Source: JALYUA01 sp039931865 (lineage in GTDB: Bacteria > Acidobacteriota > Thermoanaerobaculia > UBA5066 > Gp7-AA6). From it: a DNA stretch of 17,842 bases. The notes under the pieces were generated by a model that had not been told where the DNA came from, did no database searches, and worked only from the letters and a program-made list of their open reading frames with translations. Where the stretch lies: contig JBDTRB010000078.1 of assembly GCA_039931865.1 (NCBI GenBank), positions 1-17,842 of the forward strand, written 5' to 3'. The translations under genes were made by a program, and so were the position numbers. This document shows, one piece after another, positions 1-6,777 of the stretch. Position 1 is the stretch's first letter. Each line of letters opens with the position of its first letter.

Positions 1-193
1 CCAGTCCATGCAGGACCAGGAGCCGGGGTGAACCGGCAGCCCCCTCCACGTGGTCGAGGATCAGCTCGTCGCCGTCAGGGGTCTCGATGCACTCCCGCCG
101 GAACGGGACCTGCCGGCGGGAGCGTGTCATTGTGCCCCACACCGTCTGCACGTGCGCGCCGGGAAGCCACCAGACCGGGCGGAATTCGCTCAC
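1..193 (-). CDS. YheT-family alpha/beta hydrolase, N-terminal part, truncated by the window edge
   Basis: The minus strand reads open from a GTG at 193 to the window edge, giving 64 residues. It starts SEFRPVWWLPGAHVQTVWG and later has PFRRECIETPDGDEL and RLLVLHGL. The order 'wLpg.HvQT ... rR..ieTpDGD.l.LD ... HGLE' is typical of the N-terminus of YheT-type alpha/beta hydrolases, where the HGLE strand-turn precedes the nucleophile elbow. The catalytic Ser, Asp and His would lie outside the window. I prefer GTG 193 over the in-frame ATG at 130 because the HVQT block lies upstream of 130. A weak AGAGG lies 12 nt before the GTG. The gene is divergent from the M16 operon, with 107 bp between the starts. 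The substrate is unknown; relatives are esterase-like cytoplasmic or membrane-associated proteins. Confidence 0.82.
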   Translation of the reverse strand, partial: MSEFRPVWWLPGAHVQTVWGTMTRSRRQVPFRRECIETPDGDELILDHVEGAAGSPRLLVLHGL

Positions 194-300
194 GGTCGCG
201 CACGACCTCTGGATAGACTCGCGGTTTCCGAGCCTTTCCCGATCCGGGACCGCTTTGATTTTCGCTTTCGGTTCAGGGAGCGGGCTCGCTGGAGGAACAC

Positions 301-1710
301 ATGAACCTGCTGACTCGTTCCGGCGCTCTGACAATTCTCCTCGGCGCCTCGACGGCCGCTCTCGCGGTGCCTGCCTCCGCTCCCTTCACCGTTCCCGTGG
401 AATACCACAAGCTCGACAACGGATTGCGCGTCGTGCTCTCCCGCGATACGACGGCGCCGAAGACCGTCGTCGCCGTTTATTACGGCATCGGCTTCAGGAT
501 CGAGCCGAAGAACCGGACCGGGTTTGCGCATCTCTTCGAGCACATGATGTTCCAGGGCTCGTCGAACCTCGGCAAGATGGAATTCATCAAGCTCGTCCAG
601 GCGAACGGCGGGGTGCTGAACGGGTCGACGCGCTTCGACTTCACGAACTACTTCGAGATCGTTCCGTCGCACGCTCTCGAGACGGCTCTCTGGGCGGAGG
701 CCGACCGAATGCGGGGGCTCGCGATCACCGGCGAGAATCTGACCAACCAGCAGGGCGTCGTCAAGAGCGAGGTCCGCGTCAACGTGTTGAACCGCCCGTA
801 CGGGGGCTTTCCGTGGCTCGACATGCCGCAGTACGCGAACGTCAACTGGCACAACGCGCACAATTTCTACGGGGACCTCAAGGACCTCGACGCGGCGACG
901 CTCGAGGACGTGAACTCGTTCTTCAAGACTTACTACGTGCCGAGCAACGCGGTGCTCGTCGTCACGGGCGATTTCGAGCCCGCCGGAACACTGACGAAGA
1001 TCCGCGACCTCTTCGGGAAAATCCCCTCTCCCCCGCGGCCCGCTCTGCCGGACATCACCGAGCCGAAGCAGGAGAAGGAGAAGCGCGCCACCAAGCAGGA
1101 TGCGCTCGCGACCCGGCCCGCTCTGGCGTTCGCGTACCACGCACCGAAGACCAACACGCCTGAGTACTACGCCATGGGCCTCCTCGAAGAGATCCTTCTT
1201 TCCGGCAAGGACAGCCGCCTCTACCAGGCGCTCGTCCAGCGCACCGGCCTGACCGGCGACGTGAACGGGGGCATCAACTCCGGGTTGGGCAACATGTTCA
1301 ACATCCACGGACCCACGCTGCTGGTGGGCTCGCTCTACTACGACCGCGACAAGTCTCCCGAGCAGATCCTGAAGGTGGTGGACGAGGAAATCGACAAGCT
1401 GCGCAACGCGCCGCTCGATCGCGCGACTCTCGACCGCGCGATCGTGAAGATCCGCTCGGACCTCTACGACGCCATCGAATCGACCTTCGGATTCGGTCGC
1501 GCCGACCTTCTGGGCAGCTTCGCGCTCTTCTACGACGACCCGAATCTGATCAACGGGCTCGAGGAGCGGTTCCGCAGCGTCACTCCCGAGCTCGTTCAGA
1601 AGACGGCGCGCGAGTACCTCGCCCCGGCGAACCGGACGGTGCTGATCATCGAGCCGAAGCCCGAGGCCTCCCCGGACAACAAACCGGCCGCTCCGAAGAG
1701 CGGTCTCTGA
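301..1710 (+). CDS. M16 family zinc metallopeptidase, catalytic subunit, exported
   Basis: This 469-residue protein starts with a signal peptide (about residues 1-25, ending near VPASA), so it should act in the periplasm. The inverted zinc motif is intact: H77-L-F-E80-H81 in FAHLFEHMMF. E157 in VVKSEVR lies 76 residues after H81, the usual spacing for the third zinc ligand. E80 would activate the water. The N-terminal M16 fold covers roughly residues 35-185 and the C-terminal inactive repeat roughly 195-450. The length matches single-unit (about 50 kDa) bacterial M16 proteases that work as dimers. The start is supported by GGAGG at 291-295, 5 nt before the ATG. The stop is 13 nt before the start chosen for a second M16 gene, so the two are almost certainly co-transcribed and probably form a heterodimer. 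The physiological substrate cannot be read from the sequence. Confidence 0.93.
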   Translation: MNLLTRSGALTILLGASTAALAVPASAPFTVPVEYHKLDNGLRVVLSRDTTAPKTVVAVYYGIGFRIEPKNRTGFAHLFEHMMFQGSSNLGKMEFIKLVQANGGVLNGSTRFDFTNYFEIVPSHALETALWAEADRMRGLAITGENLTNQQGVVKSEVRVNVLNRPYGGFPWLDMPQYANVNWHNAHNFYGDLKDLDAATLEDVNSFFKTYYVPSNAVLVVTGDFEPAGTLTKIRDLFGKIPSPPRPALPDITEPKQEKEKRATKQDALATRPALAFAYHAPKTNTPEYYAMGLLEEILLSGKDSRLYQALVQRTGLTGDVNGGINSGLGNMFNIHGPTLLVGSLYYDRDKSPEQILKVVDEEIDKLRNAPLDRATLDRAIVKIRSDLYDAIESTFGFGRADLLGSFALFYDDPNLINGLEERFRSVTPELVQKTAREYLAPANRTVLIIEPKPEASPDNKPAAPKSGL

Positions 1711-1723
1711 GGTGAGAACGATC

Positions 1724-3121
1724 ATGAATCTCTCGACGCACCGCCGTCTCGCCGGACTTCTTTTCGTGCTCGGGGTCGTCGCGTTTGCCGCCCCCGCTCT
1801 CGCCCAGAAGCAGGCGCCGCCCGAGCCCGGGCAGCCGAAAGACTTCGTCGTTCCGAAGCCGCGCAAGATCACGCTCGACAACGGCATAGGCGTCACGTTC
1901 GTGCAGTACGGCACGATCCCCAAGGTCACGCTGCGGCTGGGGGTCCGGACCGGCAACATAGACGAGTCCGCGACGCAGGTCTGGATGGCGGACCTCGTCG
2001 GCGATCTCCTGACGCAGGGCACCGCGACCCGGACCGCCTCGCAGATCGCCCGGCAGGCGGGCGACATGGGCGGTGAGATCAACGTGGCCGTCGGAGCGGA
2101 CCGCACCGACCTGACGATCGACGTGCTCTCCGAATTCGGTCCCGATGCCGCCCGCCTTCTCGCCGACGTCGCGCGAAATTCGAAAATGCCGGAGGGTGAG
2201 CTCACGAGGTTGAAAGCGGACCGGCTGCGGCAGCTCTCGATCGCCCGAAGCCAGCCCCAGCAGATCGCCCTCGAGAAGTTCCGGGCGACGCTCTACGGCG
2301 ACCACCCCTACGGACGCCTCTTTCCCTCCGCGGACATGCTTCAGGGTTACACCATCACCTCGACGCGAGCTTTCTACGAGGCGAATTTCGGAGCGGCGCG
2401 CTCCCGCCTCTATGTCGTCGGCCGTTTCGACGAGGCTGCCGTCGAGAAGGCGGTGCTCGCGGCGTTTGCGGGCTGGAAGCGGGGCGCGGCGCCGACGTCG
2501 AAGATCCCGAAGCCGAGGAGCGAGCGGCGCGTGGAGATCCTCGACAGGCCTGGCGCCGTCCAGTCCACGATCTACCTCGGAATGCCGACCATCGACCCTT
2601 CGAACTCCGACTACATCCCTCTCGTGGTGACGGACTCTCTCCTCGGCGGCTCGTTCGGCTCGCGCATCACCAGCAATATCCGCGAGCAGAAGGGCTACAC
2701 CTATTCGCCGAACAGCCAGCTCTCGAGCCGGTTCCGCGACGCGTACTGGGTGGAGGTCGCCGACGTGACGACGAAGGACACAGGGGCGTCTTTGAAGGAG
2801 ATCTTCGCCGAGATCGACCGTCTTCAGGCGGAGGCGCCGCCCGAGAAGGAGCTTCACGGGATCCAGAATTATCTGGCGGGACTCTTCGTCCTGCGCAACT
2901 CCAGCCGGCCGGGCATCATCGCGCAGCTCCAGCTCATGGATCTTCACGGCCTTCCGGAGGACTACCTCAACACGTGGGTCAAAAAGGTCTATGCCGTGAA
3001 GCCGGGAGACGTGCAGAGGGTTGCCTCGAAATACATCGCGGACGACCAGGCGACCATCGTGGTCGCGGGAGATCAGAAAGCGATCGCAGAGCAGCTGGCG
3101 CCATACGGGAAGAGCAGGTAG
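1724..3121 (+). CDS. M16 family protein, non-catalytic partner subunit, exported
   Basis: This 465-residue M16-fold protein follows the catalytic subunit. Residues 1-27 form a signal peptide ending in PALAQ. Where an active M16 subunit has HxxEH, this protein reads VWMADLVGDLLTQGT, so the zinc site is absent. The C-terminal half carries R320-EQKG-Y325-T-Y327, the R/Y substrate-binding type of motif that the non-zinc subunit supplies in heterodimeric M16 enzymes such as mitochondrial processing peptidase. I chose ATG 1724 over the in-frame GTG at 1712 because a GAGGTGAG ribosome-binding sequence at 1709-1716 precedes 1724 by 7 nt and partly overlaps the GTG; the GTG start would add only MRTI. 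The pairing with the upstream gene is inferred from order and complementary motifs. Confidence 0.9.
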   Translation: MNLSTHRRLAGLLFVLGVVAFAAPALAQKQAPPEPGQPKDFVVPKPRKITLDNGIGVTFVQYGTIPKVTLRLGVRTGNIDESATQVWMADLVGDLLTQGTATRTASQIARQAGDMGGEINVAVGADRTDLTIDVLSEFGPDAARLLADVARNSKMPEGELTRLKADRLRQLSIARSQPQQIALEKFRATLYGDHPYGRLFPSADMLQGYTITSTRAFYEANFGAARSRLYVVGRFDEAAVEKAVLAAFAGWKRGAAPTSKIPKPRSERRVEILDRPGAVQSTIYLGMPTIDPSNSDYIPLVVTDSLLGGSFGSRITSNIREQKGYTYSPNSQLSSRFRDAYWVEVADVTTKDTGASLKEIFAEIDRLQAEAPPEKELHGIQNYLAGLFVLRNSSRPGIIAQLQLMDLHGLPEDYLNTWVKKVYAVKPGDVQRVASKYIADDQATIVVAGDQKAIAEQLAPYGKSR

Positions 3122-3144
3122 CTAAAGATCGTCCCGCTCAACGC

Positions 3145-3615
3145 ATGCCGGTCACCTGGATCACCAGCGACCTCCTCCTGGAAATCACCGCGGAGGCGCG
3201 TCGTTCGCCGAGACTTCGCAAAAACCGGAACTTTCACGCGATGGAAGATCCGGTGCACCGGCTCGTCAACGCGCTGGAGCCCGCGACATACATCCGCCCT
3301 CACCGCCACCTCGACCCGGCCAAGTGCGAGACCGCGATCGCACTCGCGGGCTCTATCGGGGTGATCGTGTTCGACGACGCGGGACTGATCGTCGAAAAGC
3401 GCGTGATCTCGCCGGGCGGACCCGTCATGGGCGCGGAGATGCCACCGGGCGCGTGGCATACGTTCGTTTCGCTCCTGCCCGGCAGCGCCTTCTTCGAAGC
3501 GAAAGCCGGACCCTACGAGCCTCCCTCGCCGGAGGAGCTCGCGTCGTGGGCGCCCGCGGAAGGCACGCCGGAGGCCGCGGAGGCAGAGCGCCGTTGGAGC
3601 GCTCTCTTTCGCTGA
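3145..3615 (+). CDS. WbuC-type cupin-fold metalloprotein
   Basis: This 156-residue protein matches the WbuC cupin family pattern: R28-NFH, DPVHRLVNAL, then TYIRPHRH (H53, H55), E62 after AKC, G69, a FDDAG turn, a PGAWH motif (H105) and a final FEAKAGPY. H53, H55, E62 and H105 sit where cupins bind a divalent metal. The family is named for a gene found in some O-antigen clusters, but its reaction is not established. It starts 23 nt after the stop of the second M16 gene and may be the last gene of that operon. No clear Shine-Dalgarno sequence precedes ATG 3145; I kept it because all conserved blocks lie downstream and the same frame upstream only overlaps the M16 gene. No sugar-biosynthesis gene is nearby, so the context does not support an O-antigen role here. 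Confidence 0.85.
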   Translation: MPVTWITSDLLLEITAEARRSPRLRKNRNFHAMEDPVHRLVNALEPATYIRPHRHLDPAKCETAIALAGSIGVIVFDDAGLIVEKRVISPGGPVMGAEMPPGAWHTFVSLLPGSAFFEAKAGPYEPPSPEELASWAPAEGTPEAAEAERRWSALFR

Positions 3616-3626
3616 AGACTGAAACC

Positions 3627-3650
3627 GGATGAGCGGATGAGCGGATGAGC
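3627..3650 (+). repeat. three perfect tandem copies of the octamer GGATGAGC
   Basis: GGATGAGC occurs three times head to tail (3627-3634, 3635-3642, 3643-3650). Each copy contains an ATG, at 3629, 3637 and 3645, and because the unit is 8 bp the three ATGs fall in three different frames. Only the last opens onto the methyltransferase-like stub. The repeat starts 11 bp after the cupin stop. It could vary in length by slippage; copy-number change would alter which ATG is nearest to the stub. Confidence 0.85.
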
Positions 3651-3758
3651 GATCCGATCGGCGTTTCCGACAGCTACGACCCGGTAGCGCCCGAGTATGC
3701 CGCCGAGTATCGCGACGAGCTGGCGGCGAAGCCGTTCGACCGGCGAATGCTCGCCTGA
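3645..3758 (+). pseudogene. N-terminal stub of a class I SAM-dependent methyltransferase
   Basis: ATG 3645 opens 37 codons: MSDPIGVSDSYDPVAPEYAA followed by EYRDELAAKPFDRRMLA and TGA at 3756-3758. The pattern 'YDpvApeYAaeyrdELaaKPfDRrmLa' is the conserved start of many class I methyltransferases, just before the glycine-rich SAM motif. Nothing that resembles that motif follows; reading through the TGA gives only about 11 more residues (LGAVRIYPLTI...) before a stop at 3807-3809, inside the padR promoter. I read this as the remains of a gene whose body was deleted, with the padR-permease unit next to the break. A functional 37-residue peptide cannot be excluded but seems unlikely. Confidence 0.6.
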
Positions 3759-3782
3759 CTCGGTGCGGTGCGAATCTATCCA

Positions 3783-3817
3783 TTGACGATATATCCGTTT
3801 GGGATATAGTTGTTCCC
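3783..3817 (+). promoter_or_regulatory. padR promoter with embedded inverted-repeat operator; likely leaderless start
   Basis: TTGACG at 3783-3788 and TATAGT at 3805-3810, 16 bp apart, make a good sigma-70-type promoter. A perfect inverted repeat, TATATCC (3790-3796), gtttg, GGATATA (3802-3808), fills the spacer and overlaps the -10, the position expected of an autorepressor operator. The -10 ends only 7 bp before the ATG of padR at 3818, so transcription should begin at or within a base or two of the start codon, leaving no room for a ribosome-binding site, and none is seen. PadR proteins commonly bind such short AT-rich palindromes and repress their own genes. Binding by this PadR is inferred. 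Confidence 0.75.
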
Positions 3818-4174
3818 ATGGCGCACGACCCGATCTCCTCGCTCCTGCCCCTGCCCGCCGCGACACTTCACATCCTGATGGCGCTCGCGGAGGAGGACCG
3901 GCACGGCTACGCGATCCTCCAGGACGTCGCCGCGCGCACGAAGGGCGGCGTCAAGCTCGGGCCGGGAACGCTCTATCGATCCATCCAGAGAATGCTCGAG
4001 CAGGGCCTGATCGTCGAGGTCCGCGAGCGCCCGGCTCCGGAGGACGACGACGAACGCCGGCGGTACTACCGGATCACTCCGTTCGGCGCGCGGGTCGCCC
4101 GCGAGGAGGCGCGCCGCCTGACCGAGCTCGTCCGGCTCGTCCGCGCGAGCGGTTTCGTGACGCGTCCCGCCTGA
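3818..4174 (+). CDS. PadR family transcriptional regulator
   Basis: A 118-residue winged-helix regulator. The PadR signature is clear: LHILMALAEEDRHGYAIL (about residues 16-33), LGPGTLYRSIQRMLEQGLI (about 48-66) and the wing RRYYRITPFGARVAREE (about 84-100), followed by a short C-terminal helix rather than the long PadR C-terminal dimer domain. Short PadR proteins of this type are regularly found directly upstream of ADOP permeases in Acidobacteriota. Its stop is 5 nt before the permease ATG, so the two are very likely co-transcribed. The promoter contains a palindromic operator and the transcript appears leaderless. It probably represses its own operon. The inducing signal is unknown. Confidence 0.92.
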   Translation: MAHDPISSLLPLPAATLHILMALAEEDRHGYAILQDVAARTKGGVKLGPGTLYRSIQRMLEQGLIVEVRERPAPEDDDERRRYYRITPFGARVAREEARRLTELVRLVRASGFVTRPA

Positions 4175-4179
4175 AACCG

Positions 4180-6768
4180 ATGCGTTTCTACCGGGCGCTC
4201 CTCCGTCTCTACCCGTCGTCGTTTCGGTCCGAGTACGGACGCGAGATGGAGGCGATCTTCGCCGGCCGCCTCGCCAGGAGCGGCGCGGCGGGCGCCTTCG
4301 GACTGTGGGCCTCGGCGTTCTTCGACGTCCTCGGCAACGCCGCCCGCGCGCACGTCGACATCCTCCGGCAGGACGCCGCATACGCCTTCCGCACCTTGCG
4401 GCGCTCGCCCGGCTTTGCCGTCACGGCGCTTCTCGTGACGGCGCTCGGGATCGGCGCCGCCACTTCCACATTTTCCATCCTCGACCGCGTCCTGCTCAGC
4501 CCGCTCCCCTTTCCGGAGCCGGACAGGCTGGTCGCGCTCTGGCAGGACGAGGCCTCGAAGGGAAGTTATGGCCTCGAGGCCTCTCCCGCGAACTACCGGG
4601 ACTGGAAGCGCCTGAGCCGCGCGCTCGAGGGCATGGCGGGGTACCACACCTTCTCGTTCAACGTGATCGGAGAGGGCGCCCCCGAACGCGTGAACGGGTC
4701 CGTCGTGACCTCCGAGTTCTTTCCGACGCTCCGAGCGAAGCCGGCGATCGGACGGACGTTCAGCGCCGAGGATGACCGGCCGGGCGCCCCCGGTACGGTC
4801 GTGCTGAGCCACCGGCTCTGGACGACGATCTTCCGCGCGGATCCGGGCGTGCCCGGCCGCAAGGTGATTTTGGACGACATCCCGTACGTGGTGATCGGGG
4901 TGATGCCGGAGGACTTCCTTTTCCCGAACGGAAGCGCCGACCTCTGGACCCCGCACCGTCTCGGCGAAAAAGACTTTGCAGAGCGCGGCGACTATTTCCT
5001 GCTCGTCATCGCCCGGATGAGACCCGGAGTTTCGCTCCCGAAGGCGCGCGCGGAAATGAACCACATCGCCGCGCAGCTCAAGCGGGCCTACCCCAAAGAG
5101 AATGCCCACGTGGGCGCGACGGTGAACCGCCTCTCCGAGCAGTCGTCGCGCCAGTCGCGCGTCGTCGTCGAGGCGCTCTTCGGCGCCGCGCTCGCCGTCC
5201 TGCTGATCGCCTGCGCGAATCTCGCCAACCTCCTCCTGGCCCGTGCCCTGGGGCGCCGGCGCGAGCTGGCCGTGCGCACCGCGATGGGCGCCGGTCGGGA
5301 ACGCCTCGTGCGGCAACTGTTGACCGAGAGCCTGCTCCTCGCCGTGTGTGGCGGCGCGCTCGGTATCGGGATCGCCGCGGCGGCGGGGCCTCTGCTCGCC
5401 CGCGTGCTCCCCGCCTCCGTGGCTCTCCGCGAGGCCCCGCTCGACCTCGGAATGCTGGCGTTCGCGGCGCTGCTCACTGCGATCACCGGAGTCGGGTTCG
5501 GAGTCGTGCCCGCGCTGCGCGGGTCGGAGGAAGCCGAAGAGAGCGGGCTGCGCGAAGGTTCCCGCGAAGGCGCGGGGAGGCGGACGGAGCGCCTGCGCTC
5601 GATTCTCGTCGTGGCGGAAGTGACCGCGTCGGTTGCTTTGCTGATCTCTTCCGGCCTCCTGATCCGGGCCCTCTGGCGCGTTCAGCAGACCCCGCCCGGG
5701 TTCCGCGCCGAAGGTGTCCTGACTCTCCGGACGGCTCTTCCGATGCCGCGCTACGAGAAGACGAACACGCGACTGCTGTTCTACGAGCGCGTCGTGTCGG
5801 AAGTCACGGCGCTGCCCGGCGTGTCCCGCGCCGCGTATGTCACCGGCCTTCCCATGGTCATGCGCGGAGGCATCTGGGGCGCGACCGTCGAGGGCGAGCC
5901 GCGCGAGGGCGCCGAGCCGCACCCTGTCAGCATCCGGTTCGCGACGTCCGGGTTCTTCGAGACGATGGGCGTCCCGGTCCGTGCCGGCCGCGACATCGCC
6001 CCCTCGGACACGCGGTCATCTCCGCCCGTCGCCGTCGTCAGCGAGTCGTTCGTCTCGAAATACCTGCCTCCCGGAGACGCCATCGGCCGGCGGTTCTTCT
6101 GCGGCGACGAGATGCGGACGATCGCCGGCGTCGTCGGGGACGTCCGCGTGCGGGGGCTCGAGCGGGTGAGCGAGCCTCAGGTCTATTTCCCCGCGGCGCA
6201 GGCGGTGGACGGCCAGTCCGTGTGGTACGCCCCCAAGGACCTAGTGATCCGCTCGTCCGTCGCGGCCGGAACGCTCCTTCCGTCGCTCAGAAGCATCATC
6301 TCGAAGGCGGACCCGCAGCTCCCGGTCTCCGACGTCCGGAGCCTGACGGACATCGTCAAGGCGGAAACGGGTCCCCGGACCGTGCAGGTGCGCATCCTCG
6401 GCGCGTTCGCGGCCATTTCGTTCCTGCTCGCCGGGATCGGGATCCACGGGCTTCTCGCGTTCGCCGTTTCGCATCGCACCCGGGAGATCGGAGTGCGGAT
6501 CGCACTCGGCGCGCGTCCGAGGGACATCCTGGAGATGGTCCTTCGGCGAAGCGCCCTCCTCGCCGGGATCGGGATCGCGGCCGGGGTCGTTCTGGCCTGG
6601 GTCAGCGGCCGCCTGATGGAAGCGCTACTCGCCGGCGTCAGCGCACACGACGGCGCGACATTCGGCGCGGCCGTGCTGCTCGCGGTGCTGATGACGACGC
6701 TCGGAAGCGTCGCCCCCGCGATGCGGGCCATCCGCATCAATCCGATCCAGGCGATCCGCGCGGACTAG
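4180..6768 (+). CDS. ADOP-type duplicated MacB/FtsX permease
   Basis: An 862-residue inner-membrane protein built from two MacB-like permease halves. Residues 1-65 (MRFYRALLRLYPSSFRSEYG...) are the cytoplasmic N-terminal extension typical of acidobacterial duplicated orphan permeases. Hydrophobic segments lie near residues 78-100, 332-354, 385-406, 423-446, 475-498, 736-765, 791-809 and 828-848, a 4+4 pattern. Large periplasmic MacB-type domains span about 105-325 and 505-730. FtsX-type domains follow (RRRELAVRTAMGAGRERLVR near 355; TREIGVRIALGARPRDI near 768). ATG 4180 is preferred over longer in-frame reading because that would overlap padR. No ATPase gene is adjacent, hence 'orphan'; a partner such as a MacB/LolD-type ATPase would have to come from elsewhere. 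Substrates are unknown. It converges with the phosphoesterase gene, with 9 bp between the stops. Confidence 0.92.
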   Translation: MRFYRALLRLYPSSFRSEYGREMEAIFAGRLARSGAAGAFGLWASAFFDVLGNAARAHVDILRQDAAYAFRTLRRSPGFAVTALLVTALGIGAATSTFSILDRVLLSPLPFPEPDRLVALWQDEASKGSYGLEASPANYRDWKRLSRALEGMAGYHTFSFNVIGEGAPERVNGSVVTSEFFPTLRAKPAIGRTFSAEDDRPGAPGTVVLSHRLWTTIFRADPGVPGRKVILDDIPYVVIGVMPEDFLFPNGSADLWTPHRLGEKDFAERGDYFLLVIARMRPGVSLPKARAEMNHIAAQLKRAYPKENAHVGATVNRLSEQSSRQSRVVVEALFGAALAVLLIACANLANLLLARALGRRRELAVRTAMGAGRERLVRQLLTESLLLAVCGGALGIGIAAAAGPLLARVLPASVALREAPLDLGMLAFAALLTAITGVGFGVVPALRGSEEAEESGLREGSREGAGRRTERLRSILVVAEVTASVALLISSGLLIRALWRVQQTPPGFRAEGVLTLRTALPMPRYEKTNTRLLFYERVVSEVTALPGVSRAAYVTGLPMVMRGGIWGATVEGEPREGAEPHPVSIRFATSGFFETMGVPVRAGRDIAPSDTRSSPPVAVVSESFVSKYLPPGDAIGRRFFCGDEMRTIAGVVGDVRVRGLERVSEPQVYFPAAQAVDGQSVWYAPKDLVIRSSVAAGTLLPSLRSIISKADPQLPVSDVRSLTDIVKAETGPRTVQVRILGAFAAISFLLAGIGIHGLLAFAVSHRTREIGVRIALGARPRDILEMVLRRSALLAGIGIAAGVVLAWVSGRLMEALLAGVSAHDGATFGAAVLLAVLMTTLGSVAPAMRAIRINPIQAIRAD

Positions 6769-6777
6769 CACTAGCGC

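Noticed and set aside
1712..1723. GTG 1712 as start of the second M16 gene
   Set aside because: The GTG lies inside the Shine-Dalgarno sequence that serves ATG 1724.
190..2205. Long minus-strand open frame (671 codons) across the first M16 gene
   Set aside because: It is antisense to a gene with clear catalytic motifs, its product is Arg/Val/Glu-rich low-complexity sequence, and such frames are common in GC-rich DNA.
4066..5922. Minus-strand open frame (618 codons) inside the permease gene
   Set aside because: The plus strand encodes conserved FtsX motifs throughout; the antisense product has no recognisable domain.
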